Under the pieces are notes generated by a model, which saw only the letters and a program-made list of their open reading frames with translations, had not been told where the DNA came from and searched no databases. From Dermatemys mawii (taxonomy: Eukaryota; Chordata; Testudines; Dermatemydidae): DNA of 64,000 bases. The stretch's first letter is position 1; each line of letters starts with the position of its first letter. This document shows, piece after piece, positions 36,196 to 47,788 of the stretch. A program made the position numbers and the translations under genes. The DNA lies in the NCBI GenBank assembly GCA_007922305.1, contig ML677366.1, positions 11,903,132-11,967,131 of the forward strand. Direction: 5' to 3'.

Positions 36196-36300
36196 CAGCG
36201 GTGTCCAATACGTTCGCCACTAGTCACATGTGTTTTATAGGCTATTGAATTGTGGCTAATGCATGTTGCTTTTTTATAATGTGGCTAATAAGAAAAATTC
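36196..36300 (+). mobile_element. hAT-Charlie-like (MER5-like) fragment
   Basis: 'cagcggtgtccaatacgttc', 'gccactagtcacatgtgttt' and 'gaattgtggctaatgc' closely resemble the end of MER5-type hAT elements (CAG.G.TGTCCAATA...GCCACTAGCCACATGTGGCT). The other end is not clear; 'gtggctagcagtgtgac' near 36313 may be part of it. Confidence 0.55.
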
Positions 36301-36558
36301 AAAACCACAAGTGTGGCTAGCAGTGTGACGGTGTAAGTATTAGGAGCTTTGTCCCAAAGTGCCCTCAGGGTGATCATGGTTTTCTCAGATGTTTTCATTA
36401 TTTTGACTTTGATGATTTTTTTTCACAAATTTCATTTATTCTGGAGATGGCTGCTTTATACTTTATATTTGACACTTCAAGATTAGTTGTCATTGGTTAC
36501 ATAAGTCACATGACATTAGCTTCTGTTCTCTGATTGGTTTAGTTTAACTCTTCTGGTG

Positions 36559-37156
36559 TGTAGTGGTGTGACAACTCACCCCCGTGGCTCCTCCTGCTGG
36601 CCGTCTGGGAATTAGTACTTTTCCAGCTGAAACGCCTTCTGCAAGCCGGTGCCTCATCTGTCACTGGCCCCCGTGTCCTTCCTGGACCCTGGTGCCCTTT
36701 TACCTGGGGTTCTGCCCCCTGGCAATATCCCCACACTCTGGGTCTCCTCTCCCTGGGGAACCCCCAACTCTCTATCCCCAGCTTGCCTCAGTCTATGGCT
36801 ACTGCCAGTCAGCATCAAGTCCCCGCTCCCTGGGGCAGACTGCAGTGTAAAAGCCACTCATCATAAGCAAGGGGGGTTTGGACCTGCTGCCTTTCCCTGA
36901 GGCCAGTACCTTCTCAGGCCTTCCAATCAGGCCATAGCCTGGGAGGTTGCCAGGTCTGAGCTCCCCAGCTCAGCCTGCCCCTTCCCTAGCACTGCTCTAT
37001 CCTAGCCCCCAGCCCTCTTATAAGGGCCAGCTTGGCCCTGATTGAGCTGGCCACAGCTGTGGCTGCTACTCCAATCAGCCTTTCACAGCTGCAGCCCTCT
37101 CTAGAGCTGCTTTTCACCCAGCTGTTCCTCAGGAGTGGGGCAACTGCCCCACTACA
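36559..37156. mobile_element. solo LTR with 5-bp target duplication
   Basis: The 598-bp unit starts TGTAGTGGTGTGACAACTCA and ends GGGGCAACTGCCCCACTACA, giving TG...CA ends within a short inverted TGTAGTGG/CCACTACA. It is flanked by perfect TGGTG repeats (36554-36558 and 37157-37161). It contains a TATA-like CTTATAAGG at about 37017. No internal gag/pol sequence or second LTR is present, so this is a solo LTR left by recombination. Length, ends and 5-bp duplication fit a Gypsy/ERV-type element; the exact family and the coding orientation are unresolved. Confidence 0.75.
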
Positions 37157-37175
37157 TGGTGCTAATTCCCTCCTC

Positions 37176-37459
37176 GGGTATGTCTTCATAGGAATTAAAA
37201 GACCATCCTGGTCCATGACAGCTGACTTGGGCTTGCAGGCTTGAGTTCTGGGACTATTTAACTGTTGTGTAGATGTCCAGGATCGGACTGGAGCCTTGGC
37301 TCTAGGACCCCATAGAGTGGGAGGGTCCCAAAGCTCCGGCTCCAGCCTGACCCCGGAAATCTACACTGCAATTAAACAGCCTCACAGCCCGAGCTCCGCG
37401 CGCCTGAGTCAGCTGGCATGGGGCAGCCATGGGTATTTAACTGCCGTGTCGACATACTC
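37176..37459. mobile_element. MITE family B, copy 2
   Basis: GGGTATGTCTTCATAGG...GTCGACATACTC, imperfect inverted ends. The interior 'cagctgacttgggcttgcag', 'gggtcccaaagctccggctc' and 'cagcctcacagcccgagctc' matches 19052-19346. It sits 14 bases after the LTR target duplication. Confidence 0.65.
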
Positions 37460-37774
37460 TTAGAAGCATTTGTATGAATGATCTTAACATTCTTTTTCTA
37501 CAAAGTCTCAGGCTAGTAAGACTATACTGAATACAAGTTTGTGAAAGCAAACGCAAAGGGGACGTGACTATAACAGAAGTACATTTATATTTAACATCAC
37601 ACAAAATATATCAAATTCTTGCATTATTTCCCCACCTTTAATAAAAAATCAGCAGAAGCCAAGTTCCTTTGTAAGCAGCAGGGGAATTCTTTCTCAGTCT
37701 AGTTTTTTTCTTCATAACAAAACTTCCCATAGGTTCTAATCCAAAGAGAGATTTTTAAATTTGTGTCATTGTAT
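37460..37774. other. no recognised feature
   Basis: AT-rich unique-looking DNA. Confidence 0.4.
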
Positions 37775-38130
37775 TGCAATACTACTACTGATAACACCTG
37801 GTTTCTGGATAGCACCGCTGCATGAGTGTCTCAAAGCACTTTACATGCTTGATGATTACCTGTTCTGTTCATTCCCTCTGGGGCACGTGGCATTGGTCAC
37901 TGTCAGAAGGCAGGATACTGAGCTAGATGGACCTTTGGCGTGACCCAGTATGGCCATTCTTATATTCTTATTGTTAAAGTTTCAGAAAGCCCCTGTGAAG
38001 GAAGTTTCATTATCCTTGTTTGACAGGTGGAGAAACTGAAGCACAGAGAAGTAAATGACTTATCCATAGTCACACAGACACCCAAAGGCAATCCAAAGAG
38101 AGAATCCAGTTGTCCCGTCTTCCAGACCTT
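37775..38130 (-). repeat. MIR-like SINE interrupted by CR1
   Basis: The left part has 'tctcaaagcactttacatgc' and the right part 'gaaactgaagcacagagaag' with 'gacttatccatagtcacaca', in reversed MIR order. Between them lies the CR1 end at 37852-37972, so CR1 inserted into an older SINE. Confidence 0.6.
37852..37972 (+). repeat. CR1 LINE 3' end nested in a MIR-like SINE
   Basis: 'cctgttctgttcattccctc', 'tggggcacgtggcattggtc', 'gctagatggacctttggcgt' and 'gtatggccattcttatattc', same as 27221-27342. Confidence 0.75.
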
Positions 38131-38376
38131 TCCTTCAAAGCCACTCCATACATCCTCCAAGTACAGTCATTTTAGCACTCACTAGCAGTGAGTTTGATTT
38201 TCATTTAGTCAAATCAACACTGAAACCCAAAATGGCTCGGGGCAAAACACCCATCAGCAATGCCAGTACAAATCTTAGCAAGCTGGTCACCAAACACTTT
38301 GATTTGGAAACACACCATGTGTGTAGAAAGCTGCCCACTAGTTTACATCCCCTCCAGCTTTTATCTCTGTCTAGGT

Positions 38377-38675
38377 CACGGATCAGCAACCTTTTGCCTG
38401 TGGGGCGCCAGCTAAGCCCCCTGGCAGGCCAGGCCAGTTTGTTTACCTGCCGCATCTGCAGGTTTGGCTGATTGCGGCTCCTACTGGCCGCGGCTCACTG
38501 TCCCAGGCCAGTCGAGGTGCGGGAAGTGGCGTGAGCCGAGGGATGTGCTGCTTCCCACAGCCCCCGTTGGCTGGAGTGGTGAACTGTGGCCAGTGGGAGC
38601 TGCAATCAGCCGAACCTGTGGATGCAGCAGGGGGCTTACCCTGGCGGGCCGTGGGCCAAAGGTTGCCAATCCTTG
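38377..38675 (+). mobile_element. hAT-type MITE (CAGGGATCAGCAACC family), copy 1
   Basis: CACGGATCAGCAACCTTTTG...CCAAAGGTTGCCAATCCTTG, inverted termini, 299 bp. Flanks GTCTAGGT and GTCCATGT agree at six of eight bases. The 99-, 88- and 134-codon frames through it on both strands are artefacts of its GC-rich interior. A second copy lies at 47482-47788. Confidence 0.8.
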
Positions 38676-41600
38676 GTCCATGTGGTGCAATAGGAGAAGG
38701 GACCCCCAGGCTACCTGGGCCATTGATCTGCTCATATACATCACTTCTCTTTATTTCTTTTGAAAATTCATGCAGCAATTTCACACAGCTCAGCTGACAG
38801 GTACCATTGTCACTAGGAACAGAATGAGAGACAATGCAAAACAGCATCTTTAAGCTGCCTTTAATTAGCCCTTAAGTCATTTTCCGTTGATGGATTAATC
38901 ATATTAAGGCACGATGTGCTAGCAGTGCTCATAAAAATGTTTTTGAATTTCTTTCCAGCCCATCTGAGGATGCTGCTTCTCCCTCGTTTCTGCCATGAAG
39001 TTCTGTTATTAGATTTTATTGGGCCCTGCTGATGTGAGACAAAGCTCTGAAGTCTGGCCCTGGGAGTCAATTGACAGATGTGTTAATTCTCAGAGACTGA
39101 TTCCTTGAAGATCTGCAGTGTCTAAGTACATTTCTTTAGGACGATGTGTGTAAATCTTTGTGCTTGGGGAAGGGAGGGTGCAATAGAAATGAAAGGAGTG
39201 GAATACAGTGCAGGCTGGTAGAGCACAGTCAACACACAGGTAGAACTCTGCCATTTCGCCTTTTCAATACCAGCAGCAGCACCTCTGCCATTCCAGCCTT
39301 AGATCTTCACACAGCCAATATGCTTCAGTCTCGCTATACAGGATCCCTGCTTTTCCTGCCATGAGCACCCACGTGGCTTTATCAATGCAACTTCTGGATA
39401 ACCTGCAGGGCACACACCTATCCCAGGCCTTGGTGCTCTTACTGCTCAGCCAATTCTTCACACAATAACCCATGGCAGGATTAAATCCATGTCTCCAGCC
39501 CTGTTCCCCTCTGCCCACATAAAGGAAGGAGACGCTTGTGTACTTTGAGAGATCCAGTATGATTTTCTTCAGTACTAAGCTCTGTAGGTTGTGTCATTAG
39601 CAGCACAGAGGGGTCTTTTTGCCCTGGTAATTGTCAGCAGCAAGGAGGGATGTGAGAGTATGATGTGGGCTTAATGATAGGTATGGGAATGCATAGGATT
39701 AGATGGGTTCCTGTGTGTAAGTATTAAGGGGTTGCAAAACGGGAGTGGGGATTGTAAAATTTAGCAAATGCACTATTGTTTTTGTGCAACGGGCTAAGTG
39801 TTTGGAGGCAGGGTTGGTGTAGGTAGCTTCTGTTCAGTACAGCTCACCTAAACACAAGTTTTGTCTTAGCATAAGAGATGGCCTCAGACTGTCATTCTGT
39901 GGTTCACATGCTCTGTTCCCTGAATGTTCTATGCTATTTGCAATGGCAGCATTAGAGCATGTGTGCCACTGGCATATTAGGCTGTCTCTGAAGAGGGTAG
40001 TTAAGTTTGCATTGGTGTGTACTTAACTCAGTATTTTCTGGTTTTCATAGATTTGAGTTTTGCTGAATTTGATGTTTTGGAGGACTTGAGATACCACCAG
40101 GCAGCCTTAACTCTTCAATAACTAAGTTTTTTTGTCAGTGGACATCCTAAGCTTTTGAAAAATGTATTTTGTAGAAGTCTGTATTAAGAAGCAGTCATCC
40201 TTAGTTTTTGAATAAAATAAAATAATATAAAAATAAAATGGGCCATTTTATTATGTCATCATCTGATGTCATATTATGCACTCTTATTATGACTGACATG
40301 TTATGAAATAAAAATAATATACAAATACCCATAAAATCAAATACATTTTAAAATGCACATTTCAGTTTGAAAAAAACCCATTTTTTTTAAAAGTGACATT
40401 TTCCAAAATGAAATATATTTTGTTTCAGGAACATCTGTTTTTATGAGAAATTTCACCAAAATCGAGATAATTTCACAAAAATTGTTCATTTGTTGAGATG
40501 GCATTTTCTGATGGAAAGCTGTTTTGACTAAAAATTTCCAGCCCACTTCTAATACACAGATCATTAACAACCTAAGGAAATGTTTCCTAAACATTTAAAT
40601 TGGGGGAAGGGTTTGCAGCTCCACTAGGATCTCTCCCCATTTTACTGTTCTTCCCCATGTATCGTACTGGCTCACAGTATATGTATCATTTCTGCCCTCT
40701 GCTGGATGGCACATGAAAACTGATCAGGCATTGAGCCATGGGGAAAGACCTGTAGGTGAAGGAAGCCCACAGAGGGTAAGAACCCTAATATGATAGTAAC
40801 TTTCATCCTGAAAAGATATTTCCCTTTAGTATCAGTGGCAGGGGACTGAGGTTTGGGTGCAGAAGGTCCTGGATTCTTTCTCGCTAACTAGTACGGGATA
40901 AAATTCACTGATATACTTCCAATTAAACTACAATTCACAATTTGTATCCTCAGATTGCACTTCAGCGGAGTTTGCACACCAGAAAGTGAATCAGACCCAA
41001 TGTTACAAAAGTTACATAAAAAAAGAATACTGTGAATCAATGCCGTGAAAATATAAATAGCGCATTAATGTTTCAGTATTTTAGATGAAGCAAGACTGGC
41101 TAAATAAAATATCAGGAGGCATATCAAGTATTTGAACTGAAATGTGCAAACCGCAGCATTTGAAGTTTTGATTACATTGCACATTTGCAAAAAATGTTTC
41201 CATTTTGGAGTGAAATCTGAGAAAGTTTGCAGTCGTGTCCCCTGCTCCCCCAGGAATTGGCCCAGTTTTTGAGTCTGAACCTCCAGACATTCAAGGAAGC
41301 AAAATTTTGCATTTTGTGCTGACAAAGATTAATTTTTGCAGTTAAAGGTAAGAGAACAAGAATGCTTGCATGTTTTGATGCAAGACTTGGGCATATAAGG
41401 AAAATGTCACAGGGGAGTAACATTTCTGGGTTTCAAAATAGCCCAGGATGCATTTTCACAACTTCACAAAGCGCCTCTTGTGCTTGCTTAATAAATAGTA
41501 ACAATAATATCTGTTATTGCTGTCAGTCATCGAGATTATACACACACTCCTGTCCCATTGAACAATTCTAAATTAGTTAAAGAGCTGACTCTCCTGCAGA

Positions 41601-42464
41601 TCAAGCTTAGCTAAGTGGAATGTCAGGAACTTGTATAAATACCGGGGATCTTAAGAGTATACACACAAGACAATACATTAGCCGTGAGTACATCTTGAAA
41701 TGTGTGAGGTTCGGTTAGCAAGCAGAACCGTGAAGTCTAGATACTCGTCTAAACATACCCAAAGGAACCCCCAGATCTGGCTGGCAATCTTGTGACAGCT
41801 TTTTTTATCCTCTGCACTTATGGTTGGAGCCTGGACAGTGAGAATCCATATAAAACCTAATGACGGAGATGGGAAATGTTAACCAAAGTTTTATATTAAG
41901 AAAAGTCTGGTTTGCATTCTGGCAAGTGTAGGGTGGTGAGGATCTTTCCATCCTTTATGTTGATCGAAGTTTATATTGAACACACACACACACAGTGCCG
42001 CTGACAGCACTGCATATTATTATAATTGTCTGACAGTGTTTTCAGTAGCTTATAACTTTGACAGATTTAACTTTTCAAGATGAAATTTTCCATTCAGCCT
42101 GTCTGCTTCATTCTGAATTATTCTGGAAAATATAAGCCAAAAGTGTTGAGCTGTTTCTGAGAAAGAGGTTAGGGGAAAATATGCCCATGCTAAAAAATTC
42201 TGGTATCCTTTTCTTTAAGAAGCTTTAGTGCCCCCATGCTTTGGAGAAAGGATTTGAAATTCAGCAGGACAGTGGCCGTTGCATCAGGGATGTGCCAATG
42301 CATCCACATGAAAAAGTGCCCAAATTTGGCCAATTTATAAGACTTTGAAAAATCACAGTGTGCACATGCTCAGTAGAAACTTGTTAGACCTGATGAGGTC
42401 CATCTTGTGCACTAAATGAGGGAGGGATTCTGCGGGGGAGGAGGGAGAAGAAGGGAGGAAGGCG
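38676..42464. other. no gene; AT-rich repeat and a possible CTCF-like site
   Basis: AT-rich block at 40355-40560 (copy 3 of the AAAATTTT family). GCCCTCTGCTGG at about 40694-40705 resembles the reverse of the CTCF core, but may lie inside a repeat. Segment 42040-42400 looks like an old dispersed sequence but I cannot name it. Confidence 0.35.
40355..40560. repeat. AT-rich dispersed repeat, copy 3
   Basis: 'gtgacattttccaaaatgaa', 'gagaaatttcaccaaaatcg' and 'gactaaaaatttccagccca' words. Same style as 6905 and 26805. Confidence 0.4.
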
Positions 42465-42590
42465 CTCATGTAATTAAAGACTGTCATCATGCATGTATGT
42501 GCACAGGGGGGGGCAAATTAAAGTTGTAAAGGCAACCTTAATTCTGGCATTTCCTAACGTTTGAGTGCTTGACTTTGCAACCTTAATATT
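42465..42590 (+). repeat. hairpin-core dispersed repeat, copy 1
   Basis: 'ctcatgtaattaaagactgt', 'gtatgtgcacagggg', then AATTAAAGTTG...CAACCTTAATT (42516-42543) and 'tgagtgcttgactttgcaac'. The same order is in copies at 52585-52708 (reverse) and 53500-53605. I do not know this family. Confidence 0.65.
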
Positions 42591-43087
42591 TTCTCACCAT
42601 TGTTATCATGTGTGTAATATATGAAGAAGAGTCTGATCATTTAAAGAACCAACCAGTCCTCATTGTGATTCCATCCGTTTGATCTAGACGCTCAGTGTTC
42701 ACTTGTTCCATTTAATTCTTGAAGTTTATCACATTCTACGCCCTCAGCCGTTAGATGTACCGGATAAATGGTCAGGCGAGCAAGCCTAGAACATTAGAGA
42801 GGGTTTCACTGTTCCATTCGCCCTGTCCCTTTTGCCATCCTTACATTTCAGTTCATTGTCAGCACTAGCTAATGCTGAGTGTCTATCTGCATGTGTGTGT
42901 CTCCAATTTCATTAGGACAGAGACAGACAAGTGTATAGCTCTCTCTCGCTTCTCCTCGGGCTTCTCCTCCTTCGTGGTTCGTGGCTCTCCTCCTTTCTCT
43001 TGTTGTCATTGCCCCCTTCCCGACTCCCACTGCCACACACCAAACGCCCAGAACTTTTCGGAGCACTTTGCTTAATCCCTGGGATTC

Positions 43088-43097
43088 TTTATATAGG
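43088..43097 (+). promoter_or_regulatory. TATA-like box upstream of candidate first exon
   Basis: The sequence TTTATATAGG lies about 260 bases upstream of the candidate start codon at 43354. It follows a long pyrimidine-rich tract (about 42940-43030) and precedes a G-rich stretch (43130-43155). A TATA box here would place transcription start near 43120 and give a leader of roughly 230 bases. The region is not a strong CpG island. A TATA-like match can occur by chance, so this is supported mainly by its position relative to the exon. Confidence 0.35.
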
Positions 43098-43119
43098 AAT
43101 TAATCTCCCCGTCACAGTG

Positions 43120-43353
43120 TGAGTCTGGAGGTGGATGGGGGCGGGGTGGGGGGTACATTTATCTCTCCCGCTGAGGTCTAGAGTTGCATTGCTGTGATTA
43201 TTAATGGTAGCAGCATGCCTGTATCTGGGATCTGTGTTTAGCGTCTTCATTTCTTAAACAGGACGGAGGCCACAGCAAGGCAGTTTGGCAGCTCTGTGTT
43301 CCAGCTGTATTGTGTCTGCCGCTGAGAGGCAGAGAGTGTGAGTGGGGATCGGC
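43120..43353 (+). other. putative 5' untranslated leader
   Basis: This stretch joins the TATA-like box to the candidate start codon. It ends with an in-frame TGA at 43339-43341, five codons before the ATG, so translation could not enter from further upstream in this frame. An alternative reading is that the exon begins at a splice acceptor: a weak pyrimidine run followed by TTCTTAAACAG ends at 43261, which would make the exon 43262-43404. The two models cannot be separated from sequence alone. Confidence 0.35.
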
Positions 43354-43404
43354 ATGGCAGAAGAAGAAGCCAGTAGCTTGCAGCTCCTTCTCTCCAGCCT
43401 CCAG
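43354..43404 (+). CDS. candidate first coding exon of an unidentified gene (17 codons)
   Basis: The ATG at 43354 has G at -3 and G at +4, a good Kozak context, and an in-frame stop 13-15 bases upstream. It opens 17 codons, MAEEEASSLQLLLSSLQ, ending at CAG followed by GTAAGA, a near-consensus splice donor at 43405. The exon therefore ends in phase 0. The peptide starts acidic and becomes leucine/serine-rich, with no signal peptide or recognisable domain. I do not recognise the gene. No continuing exon is visible in the following 20 kb, so the next exon would lie beyond the window, giving a first intron of more than 20 kb as is common in large vertebrate genes. Chance occurrence of ATG, Kozak and donor this close together is possible; the upstream stop and promoter-like features raise confidence only moderately. 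Confidence 0.5.
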
Positions 43405-44607
43405 GTAAGAGGAGCTCGGGCTAATGGGACAGGCACTTGGGCTGGTGTTCTTTGTAATCCACAAGCAATGACTTGCAGGGCTGAGGTTGCTGATGAGCTC
43501 CCTGCTGGCTTGTCTCAAAGGCAGCAGAGAACAGGAGTCCTGCGCTGCATTCCCCCCTCCCACTGAAAGCTTTTACAAAAGGAAGTTTCACTATTCAGAG
43601 ATTAACGCTGCTGATTAATTACTGAGCCCAGTTGAAGTGCAGCATCTCAGACCCTGGATCTGACAGGGTGCAGCAGGGATAGAAAGATGTGGGAAAGAGC
43701 CAGGTTTGCAATGAATGGGACCTGTCAGTGCTGTCAGCTTATGAGTCAAGCTGGGAAGGCAACAGCAGATTTTTCTGACATGGGCAAGTCCACACTGTGC
43801 TCTCTTCAGCACTTAGGGAAGTGGTTGTGCAAATTCCTAAGGACGGGTCAGTAGAGGCTTTTCAGACAGGCTTTGGTGTCATCTGCAGGTACATAATAGA
43901 AGAGAGCCCAAAAGAGCAGAGGGAGGGAGTTTGTGAGAGATCCTCACCCAGGATCATCATTAGCTGGGTGTGTCTTACACCAACAGCTCCCTGAAACTGT
44001 AGGGAGCCCCAGACAATGGCAGAGCGTCTTTTTCTAGCATTTGTGGTCAGGCTCCAAGGTTCAGTTCCTAACAGAGGTTAATGCAGAGGAAGAGGCGCAC
44101 ACACATCTTCGACCTCACAGCACCGTGCTTTTGTATTAGTGTGATGTTGTGCCATGTGCATGATAAAACTTCCTGCCCAGGTGGACAGAGTACTCCATGG
44201 CTATTCCTGTTGCATGCTCTGGCCAGGGGAGACTGTTTTTCACAAACACAGTATAGATGCAGTGATCGAACCTAAAACAGCCATCATTTGGGCATTGGGG
44301 CAGGTGGGAGTTTGTGCTTCATGTAGAAAAAATTCTGCCAAAAAATTGTTTTTCAGAGAGTTTTTAAAATTCCAAGGCACCCAAATCTTTTTGTGATTTC
44401 CTGACTCCCCACACATGCAGCTGAGTAGAAGCAAGTCACAGCCTAACAAGAGAGATAAGCATGCATGAGATGCAGATAAACAGTCTGTTTCACTCATATC
44501 CCAACACCTTTCAAGGCAATAGCAACCTGAGAAGTAGACTGCTATTGTTAATTGTGTGTGTCAGAAACCTGCACCAAGACAAATCCCAGAACTAGAATAG
44601 CTGTATT
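43405..44607 (+). other. start of putative first intron, no recognised element
   Basis: Sequence after the GTAAGA donor. I see no further exon, RNA gene or clear repeat until the CR1 fragment beginning near 44608. The open frames here are short and carry no recognisable motif. Confidence 0.3.
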
Positions 44608-44985
44608 GAAAACATGGGAATTTCCTTATGGGGTCAGACCAATGGTCTATCTATTCCAGAATCATTTCTCTGACAGTGAGCAGAGACACATGTTTAGAGG
44701 AAGGTATATAACCCCACCATATAGTGGTTGGCATTTATACTGCAGTATAGGGGTTGACATTTGTTATCCAAGCTGATATAACTATTAATATTTTGATTAA
44801 ACACATTGATGTCTCATCTTGATATCTTGTGGCAAAGAGTTCCACAGGTTAATCATGTATTGTATTTAAAAAATCTTGTCTAATTTTTCTGCCTTTTAAT
44901 TCCATTAGATGCCCCCATTATTCTTTTATAATGAAGTTTAAATAGAAGCACCCAATTTACTTTCCATAAAGCATTCACTCTTTTG
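44608..44985 (-). repeat. CR1 LINE 3' region
   Basis: 'ttatggggtcagaccaatgg' begins a reversed CR1 3' end, continuing through 'tggcaaagagttccacaggt' and 'ttttctgccttttaattcca' toward the ORF2 side. Confidence 0.6.
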
Positions 44986-45354
44986 TGTACTGCTCTTATG
45001 TCCTTTCTTATTGGTATTCTCTCTAAAGGACACTGTCCTAACATTCTTTAATGTCTTCTCAGGACTGAAGAGTGTAAGTGAAGTGAGTGAGGGTCTAGGA
45101 TTAAAAACAAAGGTCAGCAATGAAGTTCTCTGGCAGAGCTGGGTGTGGGCCCAAGACTGGTATAGCAGAGGATGCTGTGGATCAGGACTAAAGAGATGGC
45201 AGAGCTGTGTGAATGGAAAACTAGCACAGTACCTGCCCACAATAACCCAAACTCAAACACTGCTATTGGTTCTTAGCTCCAAGAGTGCTAAACTCACTTA
45301 CAAAAACAAACTACGGTCTTGTTACAGTCACTCATCATTCTGGCATTAGGGGTG

Positions 45355-47481
45355 GGTGGAGGAAATAATGTCTGGGGGCAGCCATTTTAGACTTGATTCT
45401 GACTCTCAATGAGGAACTGGTTGCAACTGTGAAGGTGGAAGGCAACTGGGGTGAAAATAATCATTAAATTATAGACTTCATGATTCTAAATAAGAGCAGC
45501 AGAATAAGGACAATGGACTTCAACAAACAGGCTTTAACAAACTCAGAGAACTGGTAGGTCAGGCCCCAAGGGAAGAAAATCTAAGGAAAAACGGAGCTCA
45601 GGAGAGCTAGGAGTTTCTCAAAGGGACAATATTAAAAGTGTAACAGCAAACTGTCCCAGTGTGAAGGAAACGTAGGAATAATAATAAGAGGCCAATATGG
45701 TTCCACCAGCAGCTCTTTAATGACATAAAACCAAAAAGGAATCTTACAAAAATTGTTAACATGGACAAATTGCCAAGGATGAGTACCAAAGATTAGGACA
45801 AGCATGTAAGGACACATCAGAAAGGCCAAGACACAAAATGAGTTACACCTAGCAAGGGACAGAAAAGACAATAAGAAGAGATTCTATAAATACATTCAGA
45901 GCAAGAGAAAGATGAAGGAAAGTGTAAGTCCTCTACTTAGCAGGGAAGAAGAGCTAATAACAGACAACATTAAGAAGGCTGAGGTGTTTAATACTTATTT
46001 TGCTTCCATCTTCATTAAAAGTTAAACTGAGATCAGATAGTGAACACAATTAATATTAACAACAAGGGGGAAGGAGCACAAGCCATAATAGAGCAGAAAC
46101 AGTTAAAAGACTATTTAGATAAGTTATATTTTTTTAATTTTGCAAGACTGGATAAAATTCACCTTAGGAACCCACTGAACTATTGGAACCATTAGCAATG
46201 ATCTTTGAGATCTCGTGGAGGATAGATGAGGACCGAGAGGAGTACAGAAGAGTAAACCTTGTAACTATCTTTAAAAGTGGGGAAAAAGAGGACCTGGAAA
46301 ATTATAAAGCAGTCAGCCTAACTTCATTACCTGGGTAGATACTGGAACAAATTATTAAGGAATCAGTCTGTAAGCAGTTAGAGGATAATAGAGTAATCAC
46401 CAACATGGATTTGTCAAGAACAAAGTGTGCCAAACCAACCTAATTTCCTTCTTCAGTAGGTTTACTGGCCTAGTGGATGGAGGAAGCTGCAAACATGATG
46501 TATCTTGATTTTTAGCAAGGCTTTTGATACAGTCCTACATGCCATTCTCATAAGCAAAAAAGCAATATGTGGTCTAGATGAAATTACTATAAGGTAGATG
46601 CATAGTTGGTTGAAAGACTGTTCTCAAAGACTAGTCAATCCAGGGTTCCCTGTCAAACTGGGAGGGTGTATCTAATGGGGTCCCACCGAAGTCTGTCTTG
46701 GTCTGGTACTAGACAATATTTTCATTAATGAGTTGGGTAGTGGAGTGGAGAGTATGTTAAAAAACTTGTGGATGACCCCAAGCTGGGAGGGGTTGCAAGG
46801 ACTTTGGAAGACAGGATTAGAATTCAAAGAGATCTTGATAAACTGGAGAATTGGTGTGAATGAACAAGATGAAAGCCAATAAAGACAAGTGCAAAGTACT
46901 TCATTTAGGAAGGAAAACTTAAAGACACAGTTACAAAATGGGGAATAACTGGCTAGGCAGTAATACTCCTGAAAAGGATCTGGGGCTGATAGTGGATCAT
47001 AAATGGAATATGAGTCAACAATTGGATGCATTTTCTAAAAAGGTTTCTATCATTCTGGGGTGTGTTAACAGGAGTATTGTATGTAACACATGTGAGGTAA
47101 CTGTTCCACTCTGCTTGGCACTGGTGAGGCCACGCTGCAGTACTATGTCCAGTCCTGGATGCCACACTTTAAGAAAGATATGGACAAACTGGAGAGTCCA
47201 CAGGAGAGTAACGAAAATGATAAAAGATGTAGAAAACCTGACCTATGAGGAAAGGTTAAAAAGGATATTTAATGTTGAGAAAAGAAGACTGAGGGGGGAA
47301 ACTGATAACAGCGTTCAAATATGTTAAGGGCTGTTAAAAAGAGGATGGTGCTCAACTATTCTCCGTGTCCACCGAAGATAGACAAGACTTTCTAACTATA
47401 AGGATATATTAGCACTGGAATTGGTTTCCAACTGGAGTTGTAGAATCCTCGTCGTTAGAGGTTTTTAAGAAGAGGTTAGTC
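45355..47481 (+). pseudogene. 5'-truncated CR1 LINE, dead ORF2 (reverse transcriptase)
   Basis: The longest LINE in the window. Near 46255-46340 it reads VTIFKSGEKEDLENYKAVSL, the conserved CR1 reverse transcriptase block. Near 46765 it reads LVDDPKLGG, where active CR1 has F/YADDTKLGG, so the catalytic motif survives only partly. From 46938 to 47327 a 129-codon frame carries the CR1 ORF2 C-terminus: EKDLGLIVDHKWNMSQQLDA, LALVRPRCS and NLTYEERLKRIF. In-frame stops, frameshifts and missing endonuclease start show it is inactive. The 3' end continues after the hAT MITE at 47789. It lies in the putative first intron of the 43354 gene, in the same orientation. Confidence 0.9.
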
Positions 47482-47788
47482 CAGGGATCAGCAGCCTTTG
47501 GCACACGGCCCATCATAGAAATCCGTTGGCGGGCCGGGCCAGTTTGTTTACCTGCAGCTTCTGCGTGGCTGCAGTTTGCCATTCCAGGCCAATGGGGCTG
47601 CAGGGAGGGTAGCCAGCACATCCCTCTGCCTGCGCCACTTCCCTCAGCCCCCATTGGCCGGGGACGGCGAACCACGGCCAGTGGGACCCACGATCAGCCG
47701 AACCTGCGGACACTGTAGGTAAACAAACTGGCCCCGCCTGCCAGCAGCTTTCCCTGACAGGCCGCATTCAAAAGGTTGCTGATCCCTG
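47482..47788 (+). mobile_element. hAT-type MITE (CAGGGATCAGCAACC family) inserted in CR1, copy 2
   Basis: CAGGGATCAGCAGCCTTTGG...AAAAGGTTGCTGATCCCTG, 307 bp with inverted termini. Flanks GGTTAGTC (47474-47481) and GGTTAGAC (47789-47796) agree at seven of eight. The CR1 sequence ('aagaagaggttagtc' ... 'gacaaacacctcgcagggat') resumes exactly after it, dating this insertion after the CR1. Confidence 0.9.

Noticed and set aside
38443..38847. Overlapping frames of 79-134 codons on both strands
   Set aside because: They fall across a 299-bp hAT MITE with identifiable termini and decayed target duplication.
40692..40706. CTCF-like motif GCCCTCTGCTGG
   Set aside because: Only a partial core match, one of several CCCTCTGCTGG-type words expected by chance or from repeats in 64 kb; not listed as a feature of its own.
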